DNA of 29,187 bases. Source: WLMZ01 sp037139095 (lineage in GTDB: Bacteria; Actinomycetota; Acidimicrobiia; Acidimicrobiales; Ilumatobacteraceae). The translations under genes and the position numbers were made by a program. Position 1 is the stretch's first letter, and each line of letters begins with the position of its first letter. The notes below the pieces were generated by a model. That model worked only from the letters and a program-made list of their open reading frames with translations, searched no databases and was not told where the DNA came from. Shown here in pieces: positions 1 through 7,971 of the stretch. Location of the stretch: contig JBAXHD010000034.1 of assembly GCA_037139095.1 (NCBI GenBank), forward strand, positions 1 to 29,187, read 5' to 3'.

Positions 1-959
1 AACTTCACTTCGCTGGCATACGACACGATGCCGCCGCGGAACACGTCGCTTGCGCCAGCGATACCAGTAATGCGTGCGCCCACGAGACCGCCGGTGACCG
101 ACTCGGCGAGACCAAGCGTGAGCCCGCGCTCACGCAACATCTGCAGCACAACCGACTCCATCGTGTCGCCGTCGCGGCCGAACACTTGTGAACCCACTAC
201 GGCACGTACTCGCGCGTCCCACACATCGAGCAATTCGTGAGCTGCCTGATCAGTGGCCGCCTTGGCGGTGAGGCGCACCTTGATGCCTTCCCAACCACTG
301 GCCAAGAACGCAAGCGTGGGGTTACCCACCGCATCGAGCTCGGCGATGATCGGGTCGAGCCGTTCGTTGAGGCCGCTCTCGCTCTCGCCCCACGTGCGCA
401 GGGTGCGACTGGCGATCACAGCGGCCACACCGCTGCGCTGATGCAGATCGGGCAAGATCGCCCGCTCGAGCATGTCTTTCATCTCATGCGGCACTCCAGG
501 CACCGCATAGAGCACTTTGGTGACGCCGTTGACCACGAGTGGGCAGATCAGCCCGGGCGCCGTGCCACGAGTCTGCACAATCACCGCAGCACCTTCGGGC
601 ACCATGGCTTGGCGAAGGTTGTTGTCGGACATCGTGCGGCCACGCGCTGCGAACATGTCACGAATTCGATCGGCGATGTCTTGTTGCATATGCAACTGCA
701 CGCCCATGACCGACGCAATGGCTTCGCGGGTGAGGTCGTCGTGGGTTGGCCCAAGGCCGCCGCAGATGATGACGGCGTCGGCATCGGCAAGTGCACGATT
801 CAGGACCGCTTCTACCCGGGCAAGGTTGTCGCCCACTTTCATTTGCAGCAACGAGTCGAAACCGTGCGCAGCGAGTTGCTCGCCGATCCACGATGAGTTG
901 GTGTCAACGATCTGCCCAAGCAATAGCTCGGTGCCGATCGCTACAACATCAACTCGCAT
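1..959 (-). CDS. cinA: CinA family protein (competence/damage-inducible protein A, nicotinamide-nucleotide amidase), 3' end cut by window edge
   Basis: The protein starts MRVDVVAIGTELLLGQIVDT, the diagnostic opening of the MoCF-biosynthesis-like domain of CinA. About 319 codons are open to the left edge. The last visible residues (VFRGGIVSYASEVK) match the start of the C-terminal amidase domain, so roughly the last 100 residues are missing compared with the usual length of about 415. In the family, the C-terminal domain deamidates nicotinamide mononucleotide (pyridine nucleotide salvage) and the N-terminal domain can act as an ADP-ribose pyrophosphatase; the protein is cytoplasmic. The ATG at 957-959 lies inside the end of pgsA (11-nt overlap), so translational coupling is expected. 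cinA next to pgsA, with recA often following, is normal in Actinobacteria. Confidence 0.93.
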   Translation of the reverse strand, partial: MRVDVVAIGTELLLGQIVDTNSSWIGEQLAAHGFDSLLQMKVGDNLARVEAVLNRALADADAVIICGGLGPTHDDLTREAIASVMGVQLHMQQDIADRIRDMFAARGRTMSDNNLRQAMVPEGAAVIVQTRGTAPGLICPLVVNGVTKVLYAVPGVPHEMKDMLERAILPDLHQRSGVAAVIASRTLRTWGESESGLNERLDPIIAELDAVGNPTLAFLASGWEGIKVRLTAKAATDQAAHELLDVWDARVRAVVGSQVFGRDGDTMESVVLQMLRERGLTLGLAESVTGGLVGARITGIAGASDVFRGGIVSYASEVK

Positions 960-1518
960 GAGCGGTACGCGACGAAGCGTTATGAACGTGCGCTCGCCAC
1001 ATGTACTGGAAGAAGCTGATCATGGTGAGCGCAACCGACAGCCACAGCACAAACTTCCACAGCCACGTGGCATCGACCGCCGTAAGCGGCGCGATGGCGA
1101 AGGCTACGGCGAACTGCTGCGCTGTGGTCTTCCACTTAGCAAGGCGACTGGCGGGCACGCTGACACCACGGGTGCCGACGAACACGCGGTACAAGCTCAT
1201 CGTGAGCTCACGGGCGAAGATGATGACAACCGGCAGCCACCAAAACACATGACGGTCGATAAGGGTGACCATCGCCACCAACACCAAGAACTTGTCGGCA
1301 AGCGGATCGAGGAACGCACCGAAGTTGGTGCTGCCATGACGACGAGCCAAGTAACCATCGATGCCATCACTGGCACACAACACGAACCACGTCGCAAATG
1401 CCAGCCAACTGCCGCCACCGTGATCGGGAATCACAATGAACATGAGCGGCGACACGAACATGCGCCCAACCGTGACGAGGTTGGCCCACGTGGCTATCGC
1501 TGATGGATCCGCTGGCAT
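949..1518 (-). CDS. pgsA: CDP-diacylglycerol-glycerol-3-phosphate 3-phosphatidyltransferase (phosphatidylglycerophosphate synthase)
   Basis: A 189-residue polytopic membrane enzyme of the CDP-alcohol phosphatidyltransferase family. It should make phosphatidylglycerophosphate from CDP-diacylglycerol and glycerol-3-phosphate, the committed step to phosphatidylglycerol and cardiolipin. The signature motif is at residues 51-75: D51, D54, G55, A58, R59, G67, D71 and D75. Seven residues separate R59 from G67, where the family consensus has eight; all Asp/Gly residues are present. Hydrophobic segments flank the motif (about 18-50 and 77-103), followed by the usual FARELTMSLYR stretch. The ATG overlaps the rimO stop by one base (TAATG) and its own stop overlaps cinA. 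The adjacent cinA and rimO favour the PgsA role over phosphatidylinositol-phosphate synthase. Confidence 0.9.
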   Translation of the reverse strand: MPADPSAIATWANLVTVGRMFVSPLMFIVIPDHGGGSWLAFATWFVLCASDGIDGYLARRHGSTNFGAFLDPLADKFLVLVAMVTLIDRHVFWWLPVVIIFARELTMSLYRVFVGTRGVSVPASRLAKWKTTAQQFAVAFAIAPLTAVDATWLWKFVLWLSVALTMISFFQYMWRAHVHNASSRTAHAS

Positions 1519-2804
1519 TAATCCTCCCCCGCCGCGCCTTCGGCCACCAGATCGGGCCCGAGAGCATTCACTATCTCTACATCGAAGAACTGGCCGACAG
1601 CGAGATGGTCGGGCACATGAATGACACCGTCGATCTCGGGCGCCTCATGATGACTGCGACCCACACCGGGTTCGTCAACAAGCACGCGCAATGTCTCGCC
1701 AATCAGTGAGTCGCGGCGGGCGGCAGTGATGCCGTCTTGCATCTCGCGCAGCTCGGCAAGGCGCTCGTTCATCAAGCCACGCTCGACAGCGCCATCGAGG
1801 TCCATTGCGTAGGTGCCTTCCTCGGGGCTGTAGGCAAAGAACCCACACCAATCGAGTTGAGCAGCTTCGACAAACTCGAGCAGTTGATCGTGATCGGCTT
1901 CGGTTTCACCGGGATAACCAACGATGAAGTTGCTACGAAACGCTGCCATTGGCTCACGGTGGCGGATGTCGTTGATGCGGCGCAAGAAGCGCTCGCCATC
2001 GCCCCAGCGGCGCATGCGGCGAAGCAACGGCTTGCTCACGTGCTGCAACGACAGATCGAAATACGGCACGCCGGTGTCGCAGATGGCATCGATGAGTTCG
2101 TCGCTGAGATCGCTTGGGTACAGATACAGCAAACGCACCCAATCGGTGACTGCAGCAACGGCTTTCACCAGCGGAACGATGGCGCCAGCGCCAAGCTCGT
2201 CGGGACGGTCTTTGCCGTAGCTGGCAAGGTCTTGAGCAATGAGCACAATCTCGCGTGCCTCGAGCTGCTCGACCTCGCCCAAAATTGAGCTGACGTCGCG
2301 GCTGCGCTGCGGCCCACGGAACGACGGAATCGCACAGAAGCCACACGAGCGGTCGCAACCCTCGGCGATCTTCACGTAGGCCCACGGCGACGACGACTTG
2401 GGCCGTGGCAGGTTGAGCAGATCGAGCGTGGGCACCGGAGCCGAGCCCACAGGAATGAGCTTGCGCTTTGGCGACGCAAGCACGTTGACCGACACGCCAA
2501 AACCAGCGACCTGGTCAACCTCGGGCAGCGCCTCGGCAAGCTCGGCGCCGTAACGCTCGGCCATGCAACCGGTGACCACTAAACGCGCACCCGACCGACG
2601 TTGATCTTCGAGCGCCAGAATCGTGTCGATCGATTCTTTGCGGGCTTCGTCGATAAAGGCACACGTGTTGACCACAACCAGATCTGCCTTGCCCGGATCG
2701 TCGGTGGCCACCATGCCATCGGCGAGCAACGTGCCGATGAGTTTGTCGGAATCGACCTGGTTTTTGGGACAGCCAAGTGTCTCGATGTAGAAACGCTTCG
2801 CCAC
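1518..2804 (-). CDS. rimO: Ribosomal protein S12 methylthiotransferase RimO
   Basis: A 428-residue radical SAM enzyme that methylthiolates the conserved aspartate of ribosomal protein S12. The N-terminal MTTase domain carries the first cluster cysteines C12 (ETLGCPKNQVDSD), C48 and C80. The radical SAM CX3CX2C motif is C150, C154 and C157. A TRAM domain closes the protein. The PKNQVDSD signature separates RimO from MiaB. The start is GTG at 2802-2804, with no Shine-Dalgarno; a TAGGCT box lies 8 nt upstream, which suggests a leaderless transcript. It heads a coupled unit with pgsA and cinA, as in Streptomyces. Confidence 0.95.
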   Translation of the reverse strand: MAKRFYIETLGCPKNQVDSDKLIGTLLADGMVATDDPGKADLVVVNTCAFIDEARKESIDTILALEDQRRSGARLVVTGCMAERYGAELAEALPEVDQVAGFGVSVNVLASPKRKLIPVGSAPVPTLDLLNLPRPKSSSPWAYVKIAEGCDRSCGFCAIPSFRGPQRSRDVSSILGEVEQLEAREIVLIAQDLASYGKDRPDELGAGAIVPLVKAVAAVTDWVRLLYLYPSDLSDELIDAICDTGVPYFDLSLQHVSKPLLRRMRRWGDGERFLRRINDIRHREPMAAFRSNFIVGYPGETEADHDQLLEFVEAAQLDWCGFFAYSPEEGTYAMDLDGAVERGLMNERLAELREMQDGITAARRDSLIGETLRVLVDEPGVGRSHHEAPEIDGVIHVPDHLAVGQFFDVEIVNALGPDLVAEGAAGED

Positions 2805-2812
2805 GGGTCATG

Positions 2813-2818
2813 AGCCTA
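2813..2818 (-). promoter_or_regulatory. Putative -10 box for a leaderless rimO transcript
   Basis: On the minus strand TAGGCT (TANNNT type) is followed by 8 nt and then the rimO GTG. No Shine-Dalgarno is visible in that spacer. No convincing -35 box is seen. Confidence 0.45.
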
Positions 2819-2865
2819 CCGAGTGAGGAGTGTCGGTCGGTTGATTCAGCGAGCGCGCGTGGGCT

Positions 2866-3807
2866 TTACAGGAAGTTGAGGCGAAGGCCGCGGTGTGGCC
2901 AGGTGACCTTCACCAGTTTTCCGGTGCCCGACAGCGTGATGTAGGCGGTGCGGTATTCGCCGCTGCCATCGTCGTCGCCGAAGCAGATGTTGGTGGTGAG
3001 CATGTCGCCCGTGGCCACATGCTCGATCGCACTGCCGTCGGCCGGGATCACCGTGACGCCGCCGTTGGCAAGGGTGGCTACGCACACATTGCCAGCGCCA
3101 TCGATGGCCAGTGAGTCGAGCAACTGATAGCCCGGCAGGCCTGCGAGACAACCCGATGGGTCGCCAGGCATTGGGTGTTCAACAACGCCGGGCGATGAGA
3201 TACGACGCTGCTGCACGCGGCCGTGGTGGGTCTCGGCCCAGTACAGCATGGTGCCGTCGGGCGAGAGTCCAATGCCGTTAGGGCTGTCGACGGGGAACTC
3301 GACCTCAACGATGGACGAGCCGTCGGGCAACGCGTAGTAGATGCTGGTGAGATCGGCGGTGCGAGCAGCGAGATCGTGGATGCCGTGGTCGGTGAAATAG
3401 AAGCCGCCATGGGTGTCGAACACGAGGTCGTTTGGCGCACGCAGCGGGCGGCCGTCGCACTCGGTGTAGAGGTCGGTCACGGCTCCGGTGGCGATGTCGA
3501 CGCGTTGGATACGACCGCCGATGTAACGACTTGGATCGAACGGGCCAGGGAACAACAAGTCACCGAAATCGACTGGCGAAAAGCATCCACCGTTGTTGCA
3601 CAGGTACAACGCGCCGTCGGGTCCGATGGCGGCACCATTGGGTCCGCCCTCGATCTCGGCAATGGTTTCTTTGCGACCATCGGGATGCACACGTGTGATT
3701 CGCGGGCCGAACATTTCGACCAAGATCACGGTGCCGTCAGGCATCGCGATCGGACCTTCGGGAAATCGCAAGCCCGAGGTGATCTCAGTCATTTCCAAAG
3801 CAGCCAT
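2866..3807 (-). CDS. SMP-30/gluconolactonase/LRE family protein
   Basis: A 313-residue six-bladed beta-propeller of the SMP-30/gluconolactonase family, which usually hydrolyses sugar lactones in the cytoplasm. Likely metal ligands in family positions are E17 (FPEGP), N126 (APNDL), N177 (SPNGIG) and D231 or D236 (LDSLAIDG). Repeated blade motifs such as GPDGALYL and SPDGTMLYWAE are visible. No signal peptide is seen. The ATG at 3805-3807 has a good Shine-Dalgarno (AGGGGAG) 7 nt upstream. It is an isolated gene between rimO and a lipoprotein, so the substrate cannot be inferred from neighbours; a lactonase of sugar-acid catabolism is the default. Confidence 0.85.
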   Translation of the reverse strand: MAALEMTEITSGLRFPEGPIAMPDGTVILVEMFGPRITRVHPDGRKETIAEIEGGPNGAAIGPDGALYLCNNGGCFSPVDFGDLLFPGPFDPSRYIGGRIQRVDIATGAVTDLYTECDGRPLRAPNDLVFDTHGGFYFTDHGIHDLAARTADLTSIYYALPDGSSIVEVEFPVDSPNGIGLSPDGTMLYWAETHHGRVQQRRISSPGVVEHPMPGDPSGCLAGLPGYQLLDSLAIDGAGNVCVATLANGGVTVIPADGSAIEHVATGDMLTTNICFGDDDGSGEYRTAYITLSGTGKLVKVTWPHRGLRLNFL

Positions 3808-3891
3808 GTCGGCACTCCCCTGTGTTGATGTGGTTCCATCATTGCCGCTCGCAGGCCTGCGAACGCAAGCGCAACGAGTGATCGCCTGAGA

Positions 3892-4779
3892 TCAGAGGTT
3901 GATGCGCACTTCGCTCACTGACACTGGTTCGCCGGTCTCGGCCGAGCGATCGAAGACCCGCAGTTGCAACGGGCCCTTGGTGCCGGCCGGGAGGTTGGCG
4001 AGTCGGGCGTCGAATGTGCCCCATTCGCCAGTGCCAGCAGTGGCCATCACGTAGCCCTCAAGCAGTTTTGCACCGCCGACGCCAAGCACTTCGTAGTACA
4101 CGGTGGCCTCAAAGGTGTTCGAGCGACCAGCAATGCGAATGGGCTGGCTCACTGTCTCGTCGTGATACGGATGCTCGAGCAACACCAGTGGAGCCATGTC
4201 GGTAAAGGTGGCCCGGGTGACGCCGTCGACGCCCACTCCTTCGCCGGTGATCTGCGTGATCGGTGCACCATCAAGGCTGAACCGCACCGTGTCGATGCCG
4301 TCGAACTGAGTGAGCGTGAACACCATCTGAGCGAGTCGACCCAACACCGACATGCTTCCCCCGCCCGAGCCGAACACACCAGTGAGATCAACCCTCACCT
4401 CATGGCCGGTGACCGTGACGCCTAGCAACTCGGTGCCCTGAGGGATCAACGTGACCATGCCAGCAGCAGCCTCTTCACTTGATGGCCCGGCGAGCAAGGC
4501 CTTCACCGCGGCGGTGGGGTCGGGCGTGTCAACGATGCGTCCGACCACATGCAACTTCTCGTTCATCAAGAAATAGGCCAACACCGACTTGCGTTGCGAT
4601 GGCGCTATTGAGGTGGGGCCGACAACCGTGGTGGTCACGCGTTCGGTGGTGACCACCGACGAGTTCGCGCCGTTGGTGTCGGCAGGTTTGGCGGTAGATG
4701 ATGAGGTAGACGACGAGCCGCAGGCGGCGCCAAACAAGCACAGCGTGATCCCAAGCGCCCAACGCTGCTGCAGCCGCAT
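3892..4779 (-). CDS. GerMN and Gmad2 domain-containing lipoprotein
   Basis: A 295-residue exported lipoprotein. A basic start and hydrophobic core end in the lipobox LFGAAC with C20 as lipidated cysteine, followed by a Ser/Thr-rich linker. Residues about 64-178 form a GerMN domain (VLAYFLMNEKLHVVGR, then a KALLAGPSSEE helix and a VRVDLTGVF strand). Residues about 197-293 form a Gmad2 immunoglobulin-like domain (HPYHDETVSQPIRIAG to the C-terminus). Both domains are named from spore germination proteins but are common in non-sporulating Actinobacteria, where they probably act in the cell envelope; the precise role is unknown. I chose the ATG at 4777-4779 because GGAGG (4787-4791) lies 7 nt upstream; a start 15 codons earlier would spoil the signal peptide. 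Confidence 0.87.
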   Translation of the reverse strand: MRLQQRWALGITLCLFGAACGSSSTSSSTAKPADTNGANSSVVTTERVTTTVVGPTSIAPSQRKSVLAYFLMNEKLHVVGRIVDTPDPTAAVKALLAGPSSEEAAAGMVTLIPQGTELLGVTVTGHEVRVDLTGVFGSGGGSMSVLGRLAQMVFTLTQFDGIDTVRFSLDGAPITQITGEGVGVDGVTRATFTDMAPLVLLEHPYHDETVSQPIRIAGRSNTFEATVYYEVLGVGGAKLLEGYVMATAGTGEWGTFDARLANLPAGTKGPLQLRVFDRSAETGEPVSVSEVRINL

Positions 4780-4830
4780 TACATAACCTCCGTAGTTGCG
4801 CTCATTGTGAACCTGAGGTCGCAAATCCAG

Positions 4831-4872
4831 CTAGGGACTTCGGTCAACAGGTTCGCTAGCGAAAGCCCCTAG
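4831..4872 (-). terminator. Possible terminator hairpin between ftsK and the GerMN lipoprotein gene
   Basis: The arms at 4831-4842 and 4860-4872 (CTAGGG...CCCTAG extended by CTT/AAG and CG, with one mismatch and one bulge) can form a stem about 30 bases after the ftsK stop. An inner perfect palindrome, TTCGCTAGCGAA, lies at 4852-4863. There is no strong U tract, so the call is tentative. Confidence 0.35.
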
Positions 4873-4901
4873 ATCGCGCAGCTTGTTGGCGCCCGACACC
4901 G

Positions 4902-7331
4902 CTACGAGCGATTGCTCTCGTTCTCTTGCAGCAACTCGAACTCTTCGACAGTCATCAGCACCGACCGAGCCTTCGAGCCCTCGGTGGGGCCAACCACGCC
5001 GCCCTGTTCGAGGAGGTCCATGATTCGCCCAGCGCGAGCAAAACCCACTTTGAGTTTGCGCTGCAACATCGAGGTAGACCCGAGCTGGCTGCGCACCACA
5101 AGCTCCATTGCTTGGCGCATCAACGCATCGTCGTCGTCGGGGTCGCCGCTGGTGACGCTTGAGCCGCCCGAGCTTGAATGGAACAGGCCGGTGCCGGCAC
5201 CATCGCCTTCGTCGCCTTCGATGCCGGCGACCGTAGACACATCGGCGCTCTGCCGACGCCAATGGCCCGCGATCTTGCGCACCTCTTCTTCGCTGACGAA
5301 CGAACCCTGGATTCGCTGCGCCACATTTGAGCTGCCGGGCAGCAACAACATGTCGCCCTTACCCACGAGCTTCTCGGCGCCCGGCTGGTCGAGGATGACT
5401 CGACTATCGGTGAGGCTGCTCACCGCATAGGCCACGCGGGCCGGCACGTTGGCTTTGATGACGCCGGTGATCACGTTCACGCTGGGCCGCTGAGTGGCGA
5501 CGATGAGGTGAATACCAATGGCACGCGCCTTTTGGGCAATGCGGGTGATGCTGTCTTCAACATCTCGCGCTGCCACCATCATCAAGTCGTTGAGCTCATC
5601 GACCACGATGACGATGTAGGGAAGGCGCTCGAATTCGCGATCGGTGCCGGCCTCGGCTTGCAGCTCGCCGCGATCGAACGCAGCGTTATAACCACTGATG
5701 TCGCGGAAGCCGACCTCGGACAAAATGTCGTAGCGACGATCCATTTCTTTACAGGCCCAACCCAGCGCATTCGCCGCCTTTTTGGGGTTGGTCACCGGCT
5801 GGGTGAGCAGATGCGGCAGACGGTTGTACTGACCCATCTCGACCTGCTTGGGGTCGATGAGGATGAGCCGCACCTGATCTGGCGTGCTGCGCATCAGCAT
5901 TGAGGTGATGATGCAGTTGATACCGCTGCTCTTGCCGGCTCCCGTAGCGCCAGCAATCAGCAGGTGAGGTGTGGTGGCGAGGTTGAGGAACACCGAGCGA
6001 CCTGCGATGTCTTTGCCAATGGCAACATCGAGTGGGTGCGTGGCCACCTTGGCCTCGGGCGAGGTCATGATGTCGCCCAATGACACGAGTTGACGAGTGT
6101 GGTTTGGCACCTCAACACCGATGGCAGATCGACCGGGAATGGGCGCCAAGATACGTACGTCGATTGCGGCCATCGCGTATGCGATATCTCGGTTGAGGCT
6201 GGTGACCCGGGCGACTTTGACGCCAGGCCCAAGCTCGAGTTCGTAGCGAGTGACCGTGGGCCCAACTGTCATACCAACGAGCTTGGTTTCGACACCGTGC
6301 GAGTTCAGTGACTCGACCAACGTGCGACCACGTGACTCGACCTCGGCCTTGTTCACGGTTTGCACGCCGCTGCGCACGAGCATCGACGAAGGCGGCAACA
6401 CCCAGTTGCCCTTCTTGGCGCCCGGACCAAGATCGAGCTCGCCCTGCTCAGCAAGACCACCCACGTTGATTGCCGCAGGCGCTGGCGCGGCTGGCGCTGA
6501 CTTACGCGAGCGTTTCGCTGGTGCCGACGGATCTGCATCTTCGGTGTCGGCGTCGTAAATCTGTGGGCGCATGCCAGGGTCGATGGGCGCACCATCGCCA
6601 CGATCGCTCGACAACGTAGACATGCCTCCGAATGCGCGCCGGGAAGCCCGCGTTGCAGGCCCTGAGACCGTCTCGAACGAACTCTTCGCCCTCTCGAACA
6701 ATGTGTTCACCGACAACCCCGTAATGAGCAAGATGGCAGCGAACCCCAGGGCAAGTAGCAACACCACGCCAGCAACATCGCCCAGCAGCGACCGAGTCGG
6801 AAGGCCAAACAGCGCACCAATCCAGCCGCCCGCACCATCGAGCGGGCCAAGGTCGGACCATTTGCCGGCGGGGGCGACGAAGATGTGGAGCAACGCCAAC
6901 ACCGACGCAACCAAGACGCCCCAGCCAACAACCAAACGCGCCCGGCGATCGCTGCGACCCTGACGGATGAGCGCCCAACCAGAAGCAACCAGCACAACGG
7001 GAAGGGCGTAACGAGCAAGGCCAAACAGCGAGCCGAGCGCTCGAGAAAGCCCGCGGCCGATGACGCCAGCAGTTTTTACATACACGGCGAGGCCAAGCAG
7101 CACGCCCACGGCGATCATCGCGACGGCAATGAACTCGTGTTCGCGGCCTTCGACAGCCTCGCGGAGTTCGGCCCGAGTGCCGCCGCTGCGCGACGTTGAT
7201 TTGGTCGACTTCGTCGATTTCGCCGACTTCGACCCCGACTTGGACGACGAGTTCGACTTGGACGGCGACGCCGATTTAGCGCCGGACCGAGTAGGAGATG
7301 AGCTTCGGGCGTTTGCGCCCCGCGTTGCCAT
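4902..7331 (-). CDS. ftsK: DNA translocase FtsK/SpoIIIE
   Basis: An 809-residue septum-associated DNA pump that moves the chromosome terminus during division. Residues 1-60 are a basic, low-complexity Ser/Lys/Thr tail. Four membrane segments lie at about 66-88, 104-122, 132-152 and 182-205. A Pro/Ala-rich linker leads to the alpha/beta motor: Walker A GATGAGKSS at 461-469 and Walker B IVIVVDELNDLM at about 573-584. The C-terminal gamma winged helix (MELVVRSQLGSTSMLQRKLKVGFARAGRIMDLLE type) recognises the polar KOPS-like sites. Length is in the usual actinobacterial range. The ATG at 7329-7331 has no Shine-Dalgarno, but TACGTT sits 8 nt upstream, suggesting a leaderless mRNA. The FtsK-rimO-pgsA neighbourhood is the actinobacterial standard, here interrupted by two genes. 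Confidence 0.96.
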   Translation of the reverse strand: MATRGANARSSSPTRSGAKSASPSKSNSSSKSGSKSAKSTKSTKSTSRSGGTRAELREAVEGREHEFIAVAMIAVGVLLGLAVYVKTAGVIGRGLSRALGSLFGLARYALPVVLVASGWALIRQGRSDRRARLVVGWGVLVASVLALLHIFVAPAGKWSDLGPLDGAGGWIGALFGLPTRSLLGDVAGVVLLLALGFAAILLITGLSVNTLFERAKSSFETVSGPATRASRRAFGGMSTLSSDRGDGAPIDPGMRPQIYDADTEDADPSAPAKRSRKSAPAAPAPAAINVGGLAEQGELDLGPGAKKGNWVLPPSSMLVRSGVQTVNKAEVESRGRTLVESLNSHGVETKLVGMTVGPTVTRYELELGPGVKVARVTSLNRDIAYAMAAIDVRILAPIPGRSAIGVEVPNHTRQLVSLGDIMTSPEAKVATHPLDVAIGKDIAGRSVFLNLATTPHLLIAGATGAGKSSGINCIITSMLMRSTPDQVRLILIDPKQVEMGQYNRLPHLLTQPVTNPKKAANALGWACKEMDRRYDILSEVGFRDISGYNAAFDRGELQAEAGTDREFERLPYIVIVVDELNDLMMVAARDVEDSITRIAQKARAIGIHLIVATQRPSVNVITGVIKANVPARVAYAVSSLTDSRVILDQPGAEKLVGKGDMLLLPGSSNVAQRIQGSFVSEEEVRKIAGHWRRQSADVSTVAGIEGDEGDGAGTGLFHSSSGGSSVTSGDPDDDDALMRQAMELVVRSQLGSTSMLQRKLKVGFARAGRIMDLLEQGGVVGPTEGSKARSVLMTVEEFELLQENESNRS

Positions 7332-7339
7332 AGATGATC

Positions 7340-7345
7340 AACGTA
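7340..7345 (-). promoter_or_regulatory. Putative -10 box for a leaderless ftsK transcript
   Basis: TACGTT on the minus strand is followed by 8 nt and the ftsK ATG. The 44-nt gap to the upstream lipoprotein gene holds no Shine-Dalgarno. No clear -35 is seen. Confidence 0.45.
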
Positions 7346-7375
7346 CCAAGGGGGTGCACCACGGTTGGAGCATCT

Positions 7376-7945
7376 TCACTTCTGGGACCGGCTGATGAGT
7401 GACCCATCGGGCTTCACCGGCACCTGAAAATCGCCGCCCTTGGCCGATTGCATTGTGACCAAATAGGCCGCGCCGCCATTGGCAACGCCAACGATGGAGA
7501 ACACTCGGTAGGTGGATTCGGGCAGTGCAACCAGCACTGGGTCGAGCACATGAGCTTGGTCGAAAGCGATGTCGGCGGTTGTAAACGTGGGCGCACCGGC
7601 CTTCACCTGCTCGGGCGCGGCTGGCGCGCCAAGTGATCCGGCGGTGAACACATATGCCGTGGCCTGCGTGTTTGCACTGTTCGCCACAAAGAGATTGACC
7701 AAGGTAGGGGTGGCATTTACCTCGAAATAGTGCTGCGGCCCACCCAACTTGGCCTCAAGCGCCGTCAATGCTGGGCGAATCAATTCGAGTCGCAGCGGCA
7801 GATCGGCCTTCACGCCAGCCGACGCGCCGACCGACGAACCAACCGACGAGCCAATCGAAGCCGGGCCACTGCTTGAGCACCCGGCAGGCATCGCGACTGT
7901 GGCCACCACCGCTGCCGCGCTCACGATTCGTCGGAGGGTTGTCAT
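7376..7945 (-). CDS. Hypothetical lipoprotein
   Basis: A protein of about 189 residues that I do not recognise as a family. The N-terminus (MTTLRRIVSAAAVVATVAMPAGC) is a typical lipoprotein signal with the lipidated Cys at 23. A Ser/Gly/Ala linker with repeated GSSVG units follows, then a compact domain of about 140 residues with alternating hydrophobic strands (YFEVNATPTLVNLFVA; YRVFSIVGVANGGAAYLVTM). It is predicted to be anchored on the outer face of the membrane. It lies 26 nt after rnj and 44 nt before ftsK, so it is probably cotranscribed with rnj. A start five codons upstream (GTG at 7960) is possible; the ATG gives a cleaner signal peptide. Confidence 0.8.
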   Translation of the reverse strand: MTTLRRIVSAAAVVATVAMPAGCSSSGPASIGSSVGSSVGASAGVKADLPLRLELIRPALTALEAKLGGPQHYFEVNATPTLVNLFVANSANTQATAYVFTAGSLGAPAAPEQVKAGAPTFTTADIAFDQAHVLDPVLVALPESTYRVFSIVGVANGGAAYLVTMQSAKGGDFQVPVKPDGSLISRSQK

Positions 7946-7971
7946 CGTGTTCACCGGCACCTTCGGAGGCC

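Noticed and set aside
237..1503. Long plus-strand frames over the cinA-pgsA region (219 and 328 codons)
   Set aside because: They lie opposite well-supported genes and show no recognisable domain; antisense frames are common at this GC content.
7202..7262. Repeated Ser/Lys/Thr codons at the ftsK start as a tandem DNA repeat
   Set aside because: The repeat is a short low-complexity tail usual in actinobacterial FtsK; no independent repeat function is indicated.
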